Origin: Pleomorphomonas sp. T1.2MG-36 | GTDB lineage: Bacteria > Pseudomonadota > Alphaproteobacteria > Rhizobiales > Pleomorphomonadaceae | Assembly: GCF_950100655.1 (NCBI RefSeq) | Contig: NZ_CATNLY010000012.1 | Span: 744,001-808,000 of the forward strand | Reading direction: 5' to 3' | Length of the DNA stretch: 64,000 nt | Shown here: positions 33,423 to 42,589 of the stretch, one piece after another | How positions within the stretch are numbered: the stretch's first letter is position 1 | How the letters are laid out: every line of letters starts with the position of its first letter | The notes under the pieces: generated by a model | The model's database searches: none | Seen by the model: the letters and a program-made list of their open reading frames with translations, nothing else | What the model was told of the DNA's origin: nothing | Translations under genes and position numbers: made by a program

Positions 33423-34388
33423 ATGAACCGGAGAACTTTCGTCGCCGCTCTGATGGCCGGTGCCTTCGCCGTCGCAACGCTGCCCGCGATCACCGCTGTC
33501 AGCAGCCCGGCCGCGGCCGCCGAGAAGGTGAAGATCGCCGTCGTCCTCAAGACGCTGTCGAGCCAGTATTGGAAGATCGTCGCCGCCGGCGCCCAGGCTG
33601 CCGCCGACAAGAACAACGTCGACCTCATCGTGCTTGGGCCGCCGACCGAAGACGCCGTCGAGCAGCAGATCAACATGGTTCAGGACGTTCTCGCCCAGAA
33701 GCCGGATGCCCTGATCTTCTCGCCGTCGCAGCCCGATACCGCCGTCAACGTCATCACCAAGGTCCGCAAGGCCGGCATCCCGGTCCTGCTGGTCGATACC
33801 GGCATGCCCGAGAAGTTCACCGACTACGCGTCCTTCATCGGCACCGATAACATCGCCGCCGGCAAGGCGGGTGGCGAGGCGCTGCTCAAGATGCTGAAGA
33901 AGGGCGACAAGGTATTGCTGCTCGATGGCGCTCCCGGCAACCCGAGCATGACCCAGCGTTGCGACGGCGCCAAGGAAGTGCTGGAAGCCGCCGGCATCGA
34001 GATCGCCGCGCGCCAGCCGGCCTACTCCGACCGCGAGAAGGCCTACACGGTGACGCAGAACGTGCTGCAGTCGACGCCCGACATCGCCGGCGTGTTCGCC
34101 GGCAACGACGAAGAGGCGCTGGGTGCCTTGCGCGCCCTCAAGCAGAGCGGCAAGGAAGTTCCGATCATCGGCGTCGACGCCAATGCCGACAACCTCAAGG
34201 CCATCCTGGCCGGCGACCTCTACGGCTCCATCGCCCAGGGTAACTACGACATGGGTCGCCTCGGCGTTGAGAAGGCGCTGGAAGCGATCGCCGGCAAGAC
34301 CATCGACAAGCGCATCGACTCCGGCGCCACCTTGATCACCAAGGAAAACGCCCAGAAGCTCCTGGACTTCCGCGCCTCGATCAAGTGA
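33423..34388 (+). CDS. Sugar ABC transporter substrate-binding protein (inositol-type)
   Basis: 321-residue periplasmic binding protein of the type-1 (ribose/galactose) fold. Signal peptide RRTFVAALMAGAFAVATLPA cleaved after AAA. Mature N-lobe KIAVVLKTLSSQYWKIVAAGAQAAA, then the hinge region LLVDTGMPEK and GVFAGNDEEALGALRALKQSG. GGGAGTGAGAGC before the ATG. Last gene of the importer operon, unusually placed since binding proteins commonly come first. Myo-inositol is the inferred ligand. Confidence 0.9.
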   Translation: MNRRTFVAALMAGAFAVATLPAITAVSSPAAAAEKVKIAVVLKTLSSQYWKIVAAGAQAAADKNNVDLIVLGPPTEDAVEQQINMVQDVLAQKPDALIFSPSQPDTAVNVITKVRKAGIPVLLVDTGMPEKFTDYASFIGTDNIAAGKAGGEALLKMLKKGDKVLLLDGAPGNPSMTQRCDGAKEVLEAAGIEIAARQPAYSDREKAYTVTQNVLQSTPDIAGVFAGNDEEALGALRALKQSGKEVPIIGVDANADNLKAILAGDLYGSIAQGNYDMGRLGVEKALEAIAGKTIDKRIDSGATLITKENAQKLLDFRASIK

Positions 34389-34425
34389 TCCTCACCGCTC
34401 CGAACGAGTGCTGACGGCAAATATG

Positions 34426-34456
34426 GACGAGGCAGCCAGCGCCGCCTCGTCACTTT
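34426..34456 (+). terminator. Hairpin after the binding-protein gene
   Basis: GACGAGGC / GCCTCGTC stem (34426-34433, 34444-34451) followed by ACTTTC only. It sits 38 bp after the stop codon and is probably a weak terminator or mRNA 3'-end stabiliser. Confidence 0.5.
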
Positions 34457-34607
34457 CGGCCCCGTCGCTTCGGCGGCGGGAGCCGATTGGCCGTTTTGTC
34501 GACGCCAGTCCTGAATCGTTTTTCCGATTACCTGCAACAAACCACATTGCGCCGACCGCTCCGGTCCATCGCCGCCCGGTCCGGCGCCCATCTCGAGGTA
34601 GGTCCTC

Positions 34608-35612
34608 ATGTCCGCTTCCGTCCGCATCGGCATCGTTGGTCTCGGCCGGCTCGGCCGCCGCCATGCCGAAAACCTGGCCCTTCGCGTCCCCGGCGCCTCG
34701 CTGGTGGCAGCCGCGAGCCCGATCGCCGAAGAGCGCGCCTGGGCCGAGGCAACGCTTCCGGGCATCAAGACCTACCCAGGCCTGCCCGAGCTACTCGCCC
34801 ACCCCGGCCTCGACGCCGTCTGGCTGGTGACGCCGACATCGCTGCATGCCGACCAGTTGATCCTTGCCCTCGAAGCGGGCAAGCACGTCTTCTGCGAAAA
34901 GCCCCTTGCCCTGGAAACCGCCGACTGCGACCGGGTGGTCGCCGTCGCCGCCAAGCGCCCCAACCAGTTGGTGATGATCGGCTTCATGCGCCGCTTCGAT
35001 CCGGCCTATGCCGAGGCCAAGCGCCGGATCGCCGAGGGCGAACTCGGCGATGTCTTCTCCATCAGCTGTCGATCGGAGGACCCCGTCGATCCCGATGGAT
35101 TCTTCGTCCGCTTTGCGCCGACGTCCGGCGGCATCTTCCTCGACTGCTGCATCCACGACATCGATCTCGTTCGCTGGATGCTGGATGGAGCCGAGGTCTC
35201 GTCGGTGAACGCCGCCGGCAGCCGCGTCATGTATCCGGCCCTCGGTGGCTGCGGCGACGTGGACAACGGCTTTGCCACCGTGACCTTCAAGGGCGGACAG
35301 GTTGCGACGTTCCATGTCTCGCGGACTTCCCATCGCGGATACGAAGCGACGATGACCATTTCAGGAACGCGTGGCGGGCTCGACATCGGCCGGAGCGTGC
35401 CGCGCCGCCCGGTCACGCTTGAAGTCGGCGGCAATCGTCAGATCGAAGGTCAGGTCGATTTCTTCGAGCGGTTCGGTGACGCCTTCCTGCACGAGGCGCG
35501 TGCCTTCGTCGATGCCGTCCGGACCGGCGGACCGACGCCGAGCAGCATCACCGACGCCCGAGAGGCGACGCGGCTCGCCTGCGCCATGCGCGAAGCGCTG
35601 CGCGTGGGCTGA
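34608..35612 (+). CDS. Gfo/Idh/MocA oxidoreductase, inositol dehydrogenase-like
   Basis: 334-residue NAD(P)-dependent dehydrogenase. Rossmann start IGIVGLGRLGRRHAENLA, then FCEKPLALETA holding the catalytic EKP Lys, IGFMRRFDPAYAEA, and the C-terminal GGIFLDCCIHDIDLVRWML with catalytic Asp/His. It differs clearly from the second dehydrogenase at 38442, so the two may act on different inositol stereoisomers (myo versus scyllo/chiro). GAGGTAGG upstream of the ATG. It is 219 bp after the binding protein. Confidence 0.88.
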   Translation: MSASVRIGIVGLGRLGRRHAENLALRVPGASLVAAASPIAEERAWAEATLPGIKTYPGLPELLAHPGLDAVWLVTPTSLHADQLILALEAGKHVFCEKPLALETADCDRVVAVAAKRPNQLVMIGFMRRFDPAYAEAKRRIAEGELGDVFSISCRSEDPVDPDGFFVRFAPTSGGIFLDCCIHDIDLVRWMLDGAEVSSVNAAGSRVMYPALGGCGDVDNGFATVTFKGGQVATFHVSRTSHRGYEATMTISGTRGGLDIGRSVPRRPVTLEVGGNRQIEGQVDFFERFGDAFLHEARAFVDAVRTGGPTPSSITDAREATRLACAMREALRVG

Positions 35613-35652
35613 GCCCGGCCCACGAAGCGCAGGCACTCGCCCCTTCTGCCTG

Positions 35653-35682
35653 TGGCCCGGAGGCACCGCCTCCGGGCCATTG
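35653..35682 (+). terminator. Hairpin after the dehydrogenase gene
   Basis: Perfect 12-bp stem TGGCCCGGAGGC / GCCTCCGGGCCA with a 3-nt loop (35665-35667) and TTGTC behind it. Strong hairpin, poor T tract. Confidence 0.6.
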
Positions 35683-35746
35683 TCATGGCGGCACCGTTTG
35701 CGGTCGCTGCATTCTCCTTGGATGCCAAGCAGCATTGAGGACCAGC

Positions 35747-35778
35747 AAAAAGCCCTCCGGAGGCGTGCTCCGGAGGGC
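35747..35778 (-). terminator. Rho-independent terminator after iolE
   Basis: 11-bp perfect stem GCCCTCCGGAG / CTCCGGAGGGC with a 5-nt loop; reading leftwards it is followed by five T residues (complement of the A run 35747-35751). It ends 23 bp downstream of the iolE stop. Confidence 0.85.
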
Positions 35779-35801
35779 CAGTTCCGCGCAGGGACGGTTG
35801 G

Positions 35802-36683
35802 TCAGAGACGACCGGCTTCCGCCAGGAACCGCTTCAGGTTGGCGATGCCCATGTTGACGTATTTCTTCGGGTTGGCCTTCTCGGGATCCTGCTCGGCTTC
35901 CAGCACAACCCAGCCCGAGTAGTTCGGCAGCGCCTTGAACACGCCGGTGAAATCGATCGCCCCATCGCCCGGCACCGTATAGACGCCCTCAAGAACGGCA
36001 TCGAGGAAGGACCAGCCCTCGGCAAGCGCCTTCTTGGCGATCGGCGCGCGGACATCCTTGGTGTGGACGTGACCGATGCGGTCGGCATACTTGCGCGCCA
36101 TGGCCACGGCGTCACCGCCGCCCCAGGTCATGTGACCGGTATCGAGAAGAAGCTTCACGGCCGGGCCGGTGCCGGCCATGAAACGGTCGACCTCTTCCGG
36201 CGTCTGAACGACCGTGCCCATGTGATGGTGATAGACCACCTGCAGGCCATAGCCCTTCACCAGCTCGGCGAAACGGGTCATGCGCGGCAGGAAGACGGCC
36301 CATTCGGCATCGGTGAGCACCGGACGGCTGGTCAGCGGCGCCGACTTCGTACCGTGAACGGTACGCGTGCACTCGCAGACGATGAGAACCTCGGCGCCCG
36401 CTTCCTTGCGCCACTTCAGCTCGTTCTGAGCCGCCGCGAACTCGGCATCGGCGTCGCGCTCAAGCAGGAAAGTGGAATACCAGCCCGAGACGAAGACCAT
36501 GCCGTAGTCGGCGAGCAGCTTCTTGAGCGCCGGCCCGTCCTCAGGCAGCTTGTGGCCCTTTTCCATGCCCTGAATGCCGGCGTCGCGCGCTTCGGTCAGG
36601 CACTGCTCGACTGGAATGTCACCGCCGATTTCCCACAGATCGTCGTTCGACCAGCAGATGGGGTTGGCGCCAATGCGAATCAT
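35802..36683 (-). CDS. iolE: Inosose dehydratase
   Basis: 293-residue TIM-barrel dehydratase converting 2-keto-myo-inositol to 3D-(3,5/4)-trihydroxycyclohexane-1,2-dione. Begins IRIGANPICWSNDD, an IolE hallmark; metal ligands lie in VCECTRTVHG, YHHHMGTVV, LLLDTGHMTWGG and HTKDVR. GGGAGAAGAC before the ATG at 36683; the open frame continues upstream but without homology. Separate from iolCDB and on the opposite strand, with its own candidate IolR site. Confidence 0.93.
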   Translation of the reverse strand: MIRIGANPICWSNDDLWEIGGDIPVEQCLTEARDAGIQGMEKGHKLPEDGPALKKLLADYGMVFVSGWYSTFLLERDADAEFAAAQNELKWRKEAGAEVLIVCECTRTVHGTKSAPLTSRPVLTDAEWAVFLPRMTRFAELVKGYGLQVVYHHHMGTVVQTPEEVDRFMAGTGPAVKLLLDTGHMTWGGGDAVAMARKYADRIGHVHTKDVRAPIAKKALAEGWSFLDAVLEGVYTVPGDGAIDFTGVFKALPNYSGWVVLEAEQDPEKANPKKYVNMGIANLKRFLAEAGRL

Positions 36684-36809
36684 GTCTTCTCTCCCAGTAT
36701 CCGCACCGGCACGGGCCTTCGGCCGACCGGGCTGTCGTTTGCCAAACGCTTCGTCCGAACCGGACGTCAGGTCATCGCGCGGGCTATCCTCATCGCCCGA
36801 CAAGACCAT

Positions 36810-36823
36810 GGAACACGCATTCC
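36810..36823. promoter_or_regulatory. IolR-type operator upstream of iolE
   Basis: GGAA-CACGCA-TTCC, exact for the GGAA-N6-TTCC motif, 127 bp before the iolE start and inside its leader or promoter region. No clear -35/-10 pair was identified. Confidence 0.55.
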
Positions 36824-36967
36824 GCCCCAGCTCCGTTCCAAGAGCGAATCTTCAGCGCCAGGGACAAGCGTCGATCGCGAACCGGAAACGTTGGAACAAT
36901 CCGATCCATGACGACGATCAAGCCCGAAGGCTCGTCAATTTCTGATCTGATTATTCCCTATTTCATT

Positions 36968-37864
36968 TCATTCGGTATGTAAATTCTGTTTCTCGCGACC
37001 TCGACGAAGGTCGGCCACCGACACTGTCAGCGCCGTGGCAACCGTAAGGGTGGCCGCCAGCGACCTGAATCCCTCGAAATCGGCCTCCACGATCTCGAAC
37101 CAGGCGCCGTTCTCCGGCACCAGCGGACTGAACGGACTGTCGGTAATCACCACCAGAGGCACGCCCTGCAGAGCGACCTGCCGCATGTGATCGACCGTGG
37201 CGGATGCGTAGGGCGTGAAGCTGATGGCAAAGGCAGCGTCGCGAGGACCGGCGAAATTCAGGATCTCGCGGTCGATGCCGAGGGGAGACCCCACCAGCAC
37301 GGTACGGACTCCCAGCTTTCCGAAGGCGTAGGCCATGTAGGAAGTGATGGGGTAGGAACGACGCTGGGCCAGGAGATAGATGGTTTCCGCATCGGCGAGA
37401 ATGCGGGCGGCCTTTTCCATGACGGCCGGATCGATGCGCTCGCAGACACGCTCGACGGAACGGATCGCAGCCTTGCCGAATCCGTCCAGCATGGCCGCTG
37501 TGACGGGGCGACCGGACGAATGGGTGGAGAAGGCATCGAGACGCTCGTCGTAATTGGTCGGGCGATCTCGCAACCGCTCCTGAAACACGACCTGGAGCTC
37601 CGAAAATCCCTTGTATCCCATGGCCTTGGCGAAGCGAACAAGAGTCGAGGGCTGCACCTTGGCGGCGGTGGCTATGCTCGCCACCGTACCAAACGCGATC
37701 TCGTCGGGCGACTCGACGGCATAGGCGGCCACCTGCGCCAGCCGGCGCGGCAGCTTGTCGCGTCGTTCGACGATGATGTCGCGCAAGGCCCGGAACTCCT
37801 GCGGAGGCGTCCCGACACCCTCGGCGTCCTCGAAATCCATCGGTTCGCTATCTTCTTCGCTCAT
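36968..37864 (-). CDS. RpiR/MurR-family regulator (inositol cluster, copy 1)
   Basis: 298-residue regulator with an N-terminal RpiR helix-turn-helix (SIATAAKVQPSTLVRFAKAMGYKGFSELQ) and a C-terminal SIS sugar-phosphate sensing domain (IYLLAQRRSYPITSYMAYAF through VVITDSPFSPLV). Clearly paralogous to the regulator at 39566, sharing the SYMAY, FGKLG and TDSPFSP blocks. Lies between iolE and iolG. ATG at 37864 follows a GTG six bases upstream that could also be used. Confidence 0.9.
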   Translation of the reverse strand: MSEEDSEPMDFEDAEGVGTPPQEFRALRDIIVERRDKLPRRLAQVAAYAVESPDEIAFGTVASIATAAKVQPSTLVRFAKAMGYKGFSELQVVFQERLRDRPTNYDERLDAFSTHSSGRPVTAAMLDGFGKAAIRSVERVCERIDPAVMEKAARILADAETIYLLAQRRSYPITSYMAYAFGKLGVRTVLVGSPLGIDREILNFAGPRDAAFAISFTPYASATVDHMRQVALQGVPLVVITDSPFSPLVPENGAWFEIVEADFEGFRSLAATLTVATALTVSVADLRRGREKQNLHTE

Positions 37865-38441
37865 CCCCACATCGCTCCAGTCGAATTGGACGTTTCAAGC
37901 CCGTTCCATCGTTCCAACCGATGTTAGCCTATCCACCCTTTGTTGGCATCGACAAAGAGGCAGCCGGACGTTTCGGCACGCTACACCATGCGGTTGCCGG
38001 CGCCGGCTCATCCCTACAGGCTAGCGGCTCTCCCACCGGGCAACGAAACCGGTCATGAAGTTGTACCCAACTACTTAAAATAAAACAGAAATACCCCGTC
38101 CCGGCACGCGGGCGGACTCGCAATTCCGACACCGCCCGAGCCGGCACCTTCGACCAAATGGTAATGATCCGGATGTCCGCGACGGGTCGATTGAGCCGGG
38201 AAGGTCTTGACGGGGCAATAAAATGGAACTTAAATTCCATCTCGAAAATAGACTGTTCCATATCATCCACAAAACGCGTCATAAAGCTCAGCGCGGAGGA
38301 GTTGGAGCAGGCTTGCGACGGCCAATCCGAAAGGGATTGTGACTCGTTTTCACCTTTTGGCGCGGCGACGGGCAGACGCAATCAGCCGGCGGGGAAATCC
38401 GCGATGCCCCGGCGGAAACTGTCGAGGGAGAGAGCTCAATC
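37865..38441. other. 577-bp divergent region between the regulator and iolG
   Basis: No gene. Near the regulator, GTTCCA-TC-GTTCCA (37903-37916) is a tandem half-site within TTGGA...TCCAA arms, a candidate autoregulatory site. An AT-rich patch occurs at 38065-38095. The iolG promoter/operator is listed separately. A further half-site GTTCCAT lies at 38255-38261. Confidence 0.6.
38207..38238 (+). promoter_or_regulatory. Promoter with IolR operator (iolG)
   Basis: TTGACG (38207-38212), 18 nt, TAAATT (38231-38236), overlapped by GGAA-CTTAAA-TTCC (38225-38238). The same TTGACG-plus-overlapping-operator design as the importer promoter. The leader to iolG is about 200 nt. Confidence 0.72.
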
Positions 38442-39437
38442 ATGACGCTGAGATTTGGACTGCTGGGCGCCGGGCGCATCGGCAAGGTACATGCTGGCGC
38501 TGTCGCCGCCACCCCGGGTGCGAAGCTGGTGGCCGTGGCCGACGCCCTGCCCGAGGCAGCGGCCTTCATCTCGAAATCGTCGGGCGCCCAGGTGCGGACG
38601 ATCGACGAGATCATGAACGCCAAGGACGTCGACGCGGTCCTGATCACCACGCCGACCGACATGCACGCCGACATGATCGAGCAGGCGGCACGCGCCAAGA
38701 AGGCGATCTTCTGCGAAAAGCCGATCGATCTCGATGTCGCGCGCGTGCGCCGGTGCCTCGATACCGTCGCCAAGGAGAAGGCGGCGCTGATGATCGGTTT
38801 CAACCGGCGCTTCGATCCCAACTTCATGGAAGTGCGGGCCCGCATCGACGCCGGCCAGATCGGCGCGGTCGAAATGGTGTCCATCACCTCGCGCGATCCC
38901 TCCCCGCCGCCGGCCACCTATGTGGCGCGCTCGGGCGGCATGTTCCGCGACATGACCATCCATGACTTCGACATGGCGGCCTTCCTGCTCGGCGAGGATC
39001 CGGTCAAGGTGTTCGCCGTCGGGTCGAGTCTGGTTGATCCCGAAATCGGCAAGGCCGGCGACATCGACAGCGGCTCTGTCATTCTCACCACGAAGTCCGG
39101 AAAGATCGCCCAGATCTCCAACTCGCGCCGTGCAACCTACGGCTACGACCAGCGCATCGAGGTACATGGCTCGAAGGGGATGGTGCACGCCGAAAACCTG
39201 CGCGCCACCACCGTCGAAGTGGCGAACGCCGAGGGCTATTGCCGCGAGCCTCTGCTGGACTTCTTCATGACCCGCTACACGCAGGCTTACGCCAACGAGA
39301 TCGCCGCTTTCATCAAGGCGCTCGAGGCCGGCAAGCCGATGCATCCCTCGGGCGAGGACGGCCTCAAGGCTCTCGCCATGGCCGATGCGGCGGTGAAGTC
39401 GCTGAAGGAAGGCCGGCAGGTCGAGATCGTCTACTGA
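38442..39437 (+). CDS. iolG: Inositol 2-dehydrogenase
   Basis: 331-residue NAD-dependent myo-inositol 2-dehydrogenase, first step of inositol breakdown (to 2-keto-myo-inositol). Rossmann motif FGLLGAGRIGKVHAGAVA, EKPIDLDVAR with catalytic Lys, IGFNRRFDPNFMEV, then GGMFRDMTIHDFDMAAFLLG with the catalytic Asp and His. Begins after GAGGGAGAGAGC. Preceded by an IolR operator; followed by a regulator and iolC. Confidence 0.93.
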   Translation: MTLRFGLLGAGRIGKVHAGAVAATPGAKLVAVADALPEAAAFISKSSGAQVRTIDEIMNAKDVDAVLITTPTDMHADMIEQAARAKKAIFCEKPIDLDVARVRRCLDTVAKEKAALMIGFNRRFDPNFMEVRARIDAGQIGAVEMVSITSRDPSPPPATYVARSGGMFRDMTIHDFDMAAFLLGEDPVKVFAVGSSLVDPEIGKAGDIDSGSVILTTKSGKIAQISNSRRATYGYDQRIEVHGSKGMVHAENLRATTVEVANAEGYCREPLLDFFMTRYTQAYANEIAAFIKALEAGKPMHPSGEDGLKALAMADAAVKSLKEGRQVEIVY

Positions 39438-39565
39438 ATGGCCGACGGCCGGCGGTGACGCCGGCCGTCTTCCCCGGTTCGGCCGGATGTTCGCACCCGC
39501 CGTCTTCGACGGACTCGTGCGTCGAAATCGCCCATTGGCAAGGCCCTGCCACAAAGGGACCCCGT

Positions 39566-40429
39566 ATGCCCAGTCCAACGAACCAGTCGGGCGACCTCCA
39601 ACCCGCGCGGGCGGCGCTCACCGGCTATCAGCCGCTGAAGGAGGAAATCGTTCGTCGGCAGAAAACCCTGCCCAAACGCCTCCTCCAGATCGCCGCTTTC
39701 GCCCTCGACCGCCCCGACGAAGTCGCCTTCGGAACGGTTTCCTCGATCGCGAAACATGCCGGCGTACCGCCGTCGGCCATCATCCGCTTCGCCCAGCATT
39801 TCGGCTTCGACGGCTTCGTGGAGATGCAGCGCCTCTTTCGCGACCGGATGCGCGAGCGCAATTCGGAGTACGAGGAGCGCCTTCAATCGCTGAGCCGCGG
39901 CGTCGACCCGACCGACGACGCAGGCAAGACGCTGGAGGGATTCTTCGCGGCCGGGCGCCGGTCGATGGAAAGCGCGCTCCAATCCGTCAGCCACGAGGTG
40001 TTCTCGGCGGCGGCATCCGTCCTTGCCGACGGCGAGACCATCTATCTCCTGGCACGACGCCGCTCGTTTCCGATCGTCAGCTACATGGCCTATTCCTTCG
40101 GCAAGCTCGGACTGCGCTGCGAACTTGCGAGTTCGCCGATGGGAGTCGACAGCGACCTGCTGCAGTTCGCCGGCCCCAATGACGCCGCTCTCGTCGTCAG
40201 TTTCTCGCCCTATGCCTCCGAAACCGTCGCACAGGCCAGGGCCCTCCGGGAGCGGGGGGTCCCGCTGGTCTCAGTGACGGACTCACCATTCTCCCCTATC
40301 GCCGCAATTTCGAACGTTTGGTTCGAAGTTGTCGAAGCGGACTATGGAGGCTTCCGCCCGCTGTCGGCATCGATGGTGCTCGCCCTGGCGCTGTGTGTGG
40401 CGGTTGCCGAGAAAAAACAGTGGGATTGA
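39566..40429 (+). CDS. iolR: RpiR-family regulator, probable IolR
   Basis: 287-residue RpiR-type regulator: helix-turn-helix SIAKHAGVPPSAIIRFAQHFGFDGFVEMQ and a SIS domain with the sequence ARRRSFPIVSYMAYSFGKLG and VSVTDSPFSPIA. Position directly before iolC corresponds to iolR of Sinorhizobium, whose product represses iol genes in the absence of an inositol-derived inducer. ATG at 39566 with AAAGGGA upstream; an in-frame extension from 39239 overlaps iolG and is discarded. Confidence 0.9.
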   Translation: MPSPTNQSGDLQPARAALTGYQPLKEEIVRRQKTLPKRLLQIAAFALDRPDEVAFGTVSSIAKHAGVPPSAIIRFAQHFGFDGFVEMQRLFRDRMRERNSEYEERLQSLSRGVDPTDDAGKTLEGFFAAGRRSMESALQSVSHEVFSAAASVLADGETIYLLARRRSFPIVSYMAYSFGKLGLRCELASSPMGVDSDLLQFAGPNDAALVVSFSPYASETVAQARALRERGVPLVSVTDSPFSPIAAISNVWFEVVEADYGGFRPLSASMVLALALCVAVAEKKQWD

Positions 40430-40519
40430 CGACCCCGCTTGGGCGGAGCGCCGAAAACGCGCACTGCTCCGGGATACTACGTTGGTAGTAGAACAATAAT
40501 TTCATCGACGTTTTTGATC

Positions 40520-40533
40520 GGAACGTATATTCT
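40520..40533. promoter_or_regulatory. Near-match IolR operator before iolC
   Basis: GGAA-CGTATA-TTCT, one mismatch from GGAA-N6-TTCC, 51 bp before the iolC start. It probably controls the iolCDBA operon. Confidence 0.5.
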
Positions 40534-40583
40534 TATTGCAAAAGCGCGACATGGCGTAACGACGAAAGCCCTGCGAGGAAAAA

Positions 40584-42515
40584 ATGACAGACACCCCCAG
40601 CGCGGCCAAGACACTCGACCTCATTGCGATTGGCCGGGCCTCGGTCGACCTCTACGGTCAGCAGATCGGCACCCGCCTTGAGGACATCGGCAGTTTCGCG
40701 AAATCGGTCGGCGGATGCCCGGCCAACATTTCCGTCGGAACCGCCCGTCTCGGCCTCAGGTCGGCGCTGGTGACGCGGGTCGGCAACGAGCAGATGGGGC
40801 GCTTCATCCTGGAGCAACTCGCACGCGAGACCGTGGACACCTCGGGCATCGTCGTCGACAAGGACCGTCTGACCGCCTTGGTGCTGCTGGCCGTGGAAGA
40901 CGAGGGCGTGTCGCCGATGATCTTCTACCGCTCCGACTGCGCCGACATGGCGCTATCGGAGGATGACGTCGACGAGGCGCTGATTGCCCGCAGCCGGTCG
41001 ATCGTCGTCACCGGAACGCACTTCTCACGCCCGCATTCCGAGGCGGCGCAGCGCAAGGCGATCGCGCTTGCCAAGAAGCACGGCGCCAAGGTGGTGATCG
41101 ACATCGACTACCGGCCAAACCTCTGGGGCCTCGCCGGCCACGACGCCGGCTTCGAACGCTACGTCAAGTCGGATCGCGTCTCCGGGCTTCTGCGCACCGT
41201 GCTTGCCGACTGCGACCTGATCGTCGGTACCGAAGAAGAGATCATGATCGCCACAGGCGCCGACAGCGTCCTGGCGTCGCTGAAGTTGATCCGGTCGATG
41301 AATGCCGGCGCGACCATCGTTCTGAAGCGCGGCGCCATGGGCTGCATCGTCTACGACGGGCCGATTTCCGACGATCTTGAGGACGGCATCGTCGGCAAGG
41401 GCTTCCCGATCGAGGTGTTCAACGTGCTCGGGGCCGGTGACGCCTTCATGTCGGGCTTCCTGAGGGGATGGCTGAAGGGCGAACCGCTCGCCACTTGCGC
41501 CACCTGGGCCAACGCCTGCGGCGCCTTCGCGGTGTCGCGCCTTCTTTGCTCGCCGGAGTATCCGACCTGGGAGGAGCTCAGCCACTTCCTTGCCCACGGC
41601 AGCAGCGAGCGGGCACTTCGCAAGGATCCGTCCCTCAACCACATCCACTGGGCGACGACCCGTCGTGGCAGCTATCCGACGCTGATGGCCCTCGCCATCG
41701 ACCACCGCAGCCAGATGGAGGATCTGGCGCAGGACGCGGAGATGCTGAAGCGCATCCCCGATTTCAAGGTGCTGGCCGTAAAAGCGGCGCGGCGTGTGGC
41801 AGCCGGTCGCCCCGGCTTCGGCATGCTTCTCGACGACAAGTACGGCCACAAGGCGCTGTTCGCCGCTGGGGCCGGCAAGGGGCTGTGGGTCGCCAAGCCG
41901 ATCGAGCTGCCCGGCTCGCGACCGCTCAAGTTCGAGTTCAGCCAAGACCTCGGCGGCCGATTGGTCGAGTGGCCGCTTGAGCACTGCATCAAGGTGCTGT
42001 GCTTCTATCATCCCGACGATCCGGCCGACCTCAAGGCCGAGCAGACCGCCAAGCTCCTGACCGCCTATGAGGCCGCGCGCAAGGTCGGTCGCGAAATTCT
42101 GGTCGAGATCATCGCTTCCAAGGTCGGGCCAATCGAAAACGACACGGTGGCCAGGGCCTTGACCGAACTCTATGCCGCCGGTCTCAAGCCGGACTGGTGG
42201 AAGCTTGAACCGCAGGCGTCCGAGACCGCGTGGCGGGCGATCGATGGCGTGATCAGGCGCAACGACCCCTATTGCCGCGGCGTGGTACTCCTGGGACTGG
42301 AGGCACCGATCGAAGCGCTGAAGCAGGGATTCGCGGCTGCCAAGGCGGCGCCTTGCGTCAAGGGGTTCGCCGTCGGCCGCACCATCTTCGCCGACGCCGC
42401 CAAGCGCTGGCTCAACGGCGAGATCGACGACGAGGCAGCCATCGCCGACATGGCGCGGAAGTTCGGCGCCCTGGTGGATGTCTGGCTGTCGCTGGACGCC
42501 TCACGGGTGGCTTGA
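40584..42515 (+). CDS. iolC: 5-dehydro-2-deoxygluconokinase with C-terminal DUF2090 domain
   Basis: 643-residue fusion. Residues 1-330 form a PfkB/ribokinase kinase that phosphorylates 2-deoxy-5-keto-gluconate: GRASVDLYGQQIG, VGGCPANISVGTARLGL and the ATP/catalytic GAGDAFMSGFLRG. Residues 350-643 form the aldolase-like DUF2090 part (SYPTLMALAIDHRSQMEDL, AVKAARRVAAGRPGFGMLLDDKYG), probably the downstream IolJ-type step or its regulation. Such fusions are common in alphaproteobacteria. GAGGAAAAA precedes the ATG; an IolR near-match is upstream. Confidence 0.92.
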   Translation: MTDTPSAAKTLDLIAIGRASVDLYGQQIGTRLEDIGSFAKSVGGCPANISVGTARLGLRSALVTRVGNEQMGRFILEQLARETVDTSGIVVDKDRLTALVLLAVEDEGVSPMIFYRSDCADMALSEDDVDEALIARSRSIVVTGTHFSRPHSEAAQRKAIALAKKHGAKVVIDIDYRPNLWGLAGHDAGFERYVKSDRVSGLLRTVLADCDLIVGTEEEIMIATGADSVLASLKLIRSMNAGATIVLKRGAMGCIVYDGPISDDLEDGIVGKGFPIEVFNVLGAGDAFMSGFLRGWLKGEPLATCATWANACGAFAVSRLLCSPEYPTWEELSHFLAHGSSERALRKDPSLNHIHWATTRRGSYPTLMALAIDHRSQMEDLAQDAEMLKRIPDFKVLAVKAARRVAAGRPGFGMLLDDKYGHKALFAAGAGKGLWVAKPIELPGSRPLKFEFSQDLGGRLVEWPLEHCIKVLCFYHPDDPADLKAEQTAKLLTAYEAARKVGREILVEIIASKVGPIENDTVARALTELYAAGLKPDWWKLEPQASETAWRAIDGVIRRNDPYCRGVVLLGLEAPIEALKQGFAAAKAAPCVKGFAVGRTIFADAAKRWLNGEIDDEAAIADMARKFGALVDVWLSLDASRVA

Positions 42516-42589
42516 TCGACATCGGATTGACAGAGAAACGAGAAGGGGCCGGCCGCAACGACGACGGCGCCCGCTTCGGGAGGAAGAAC

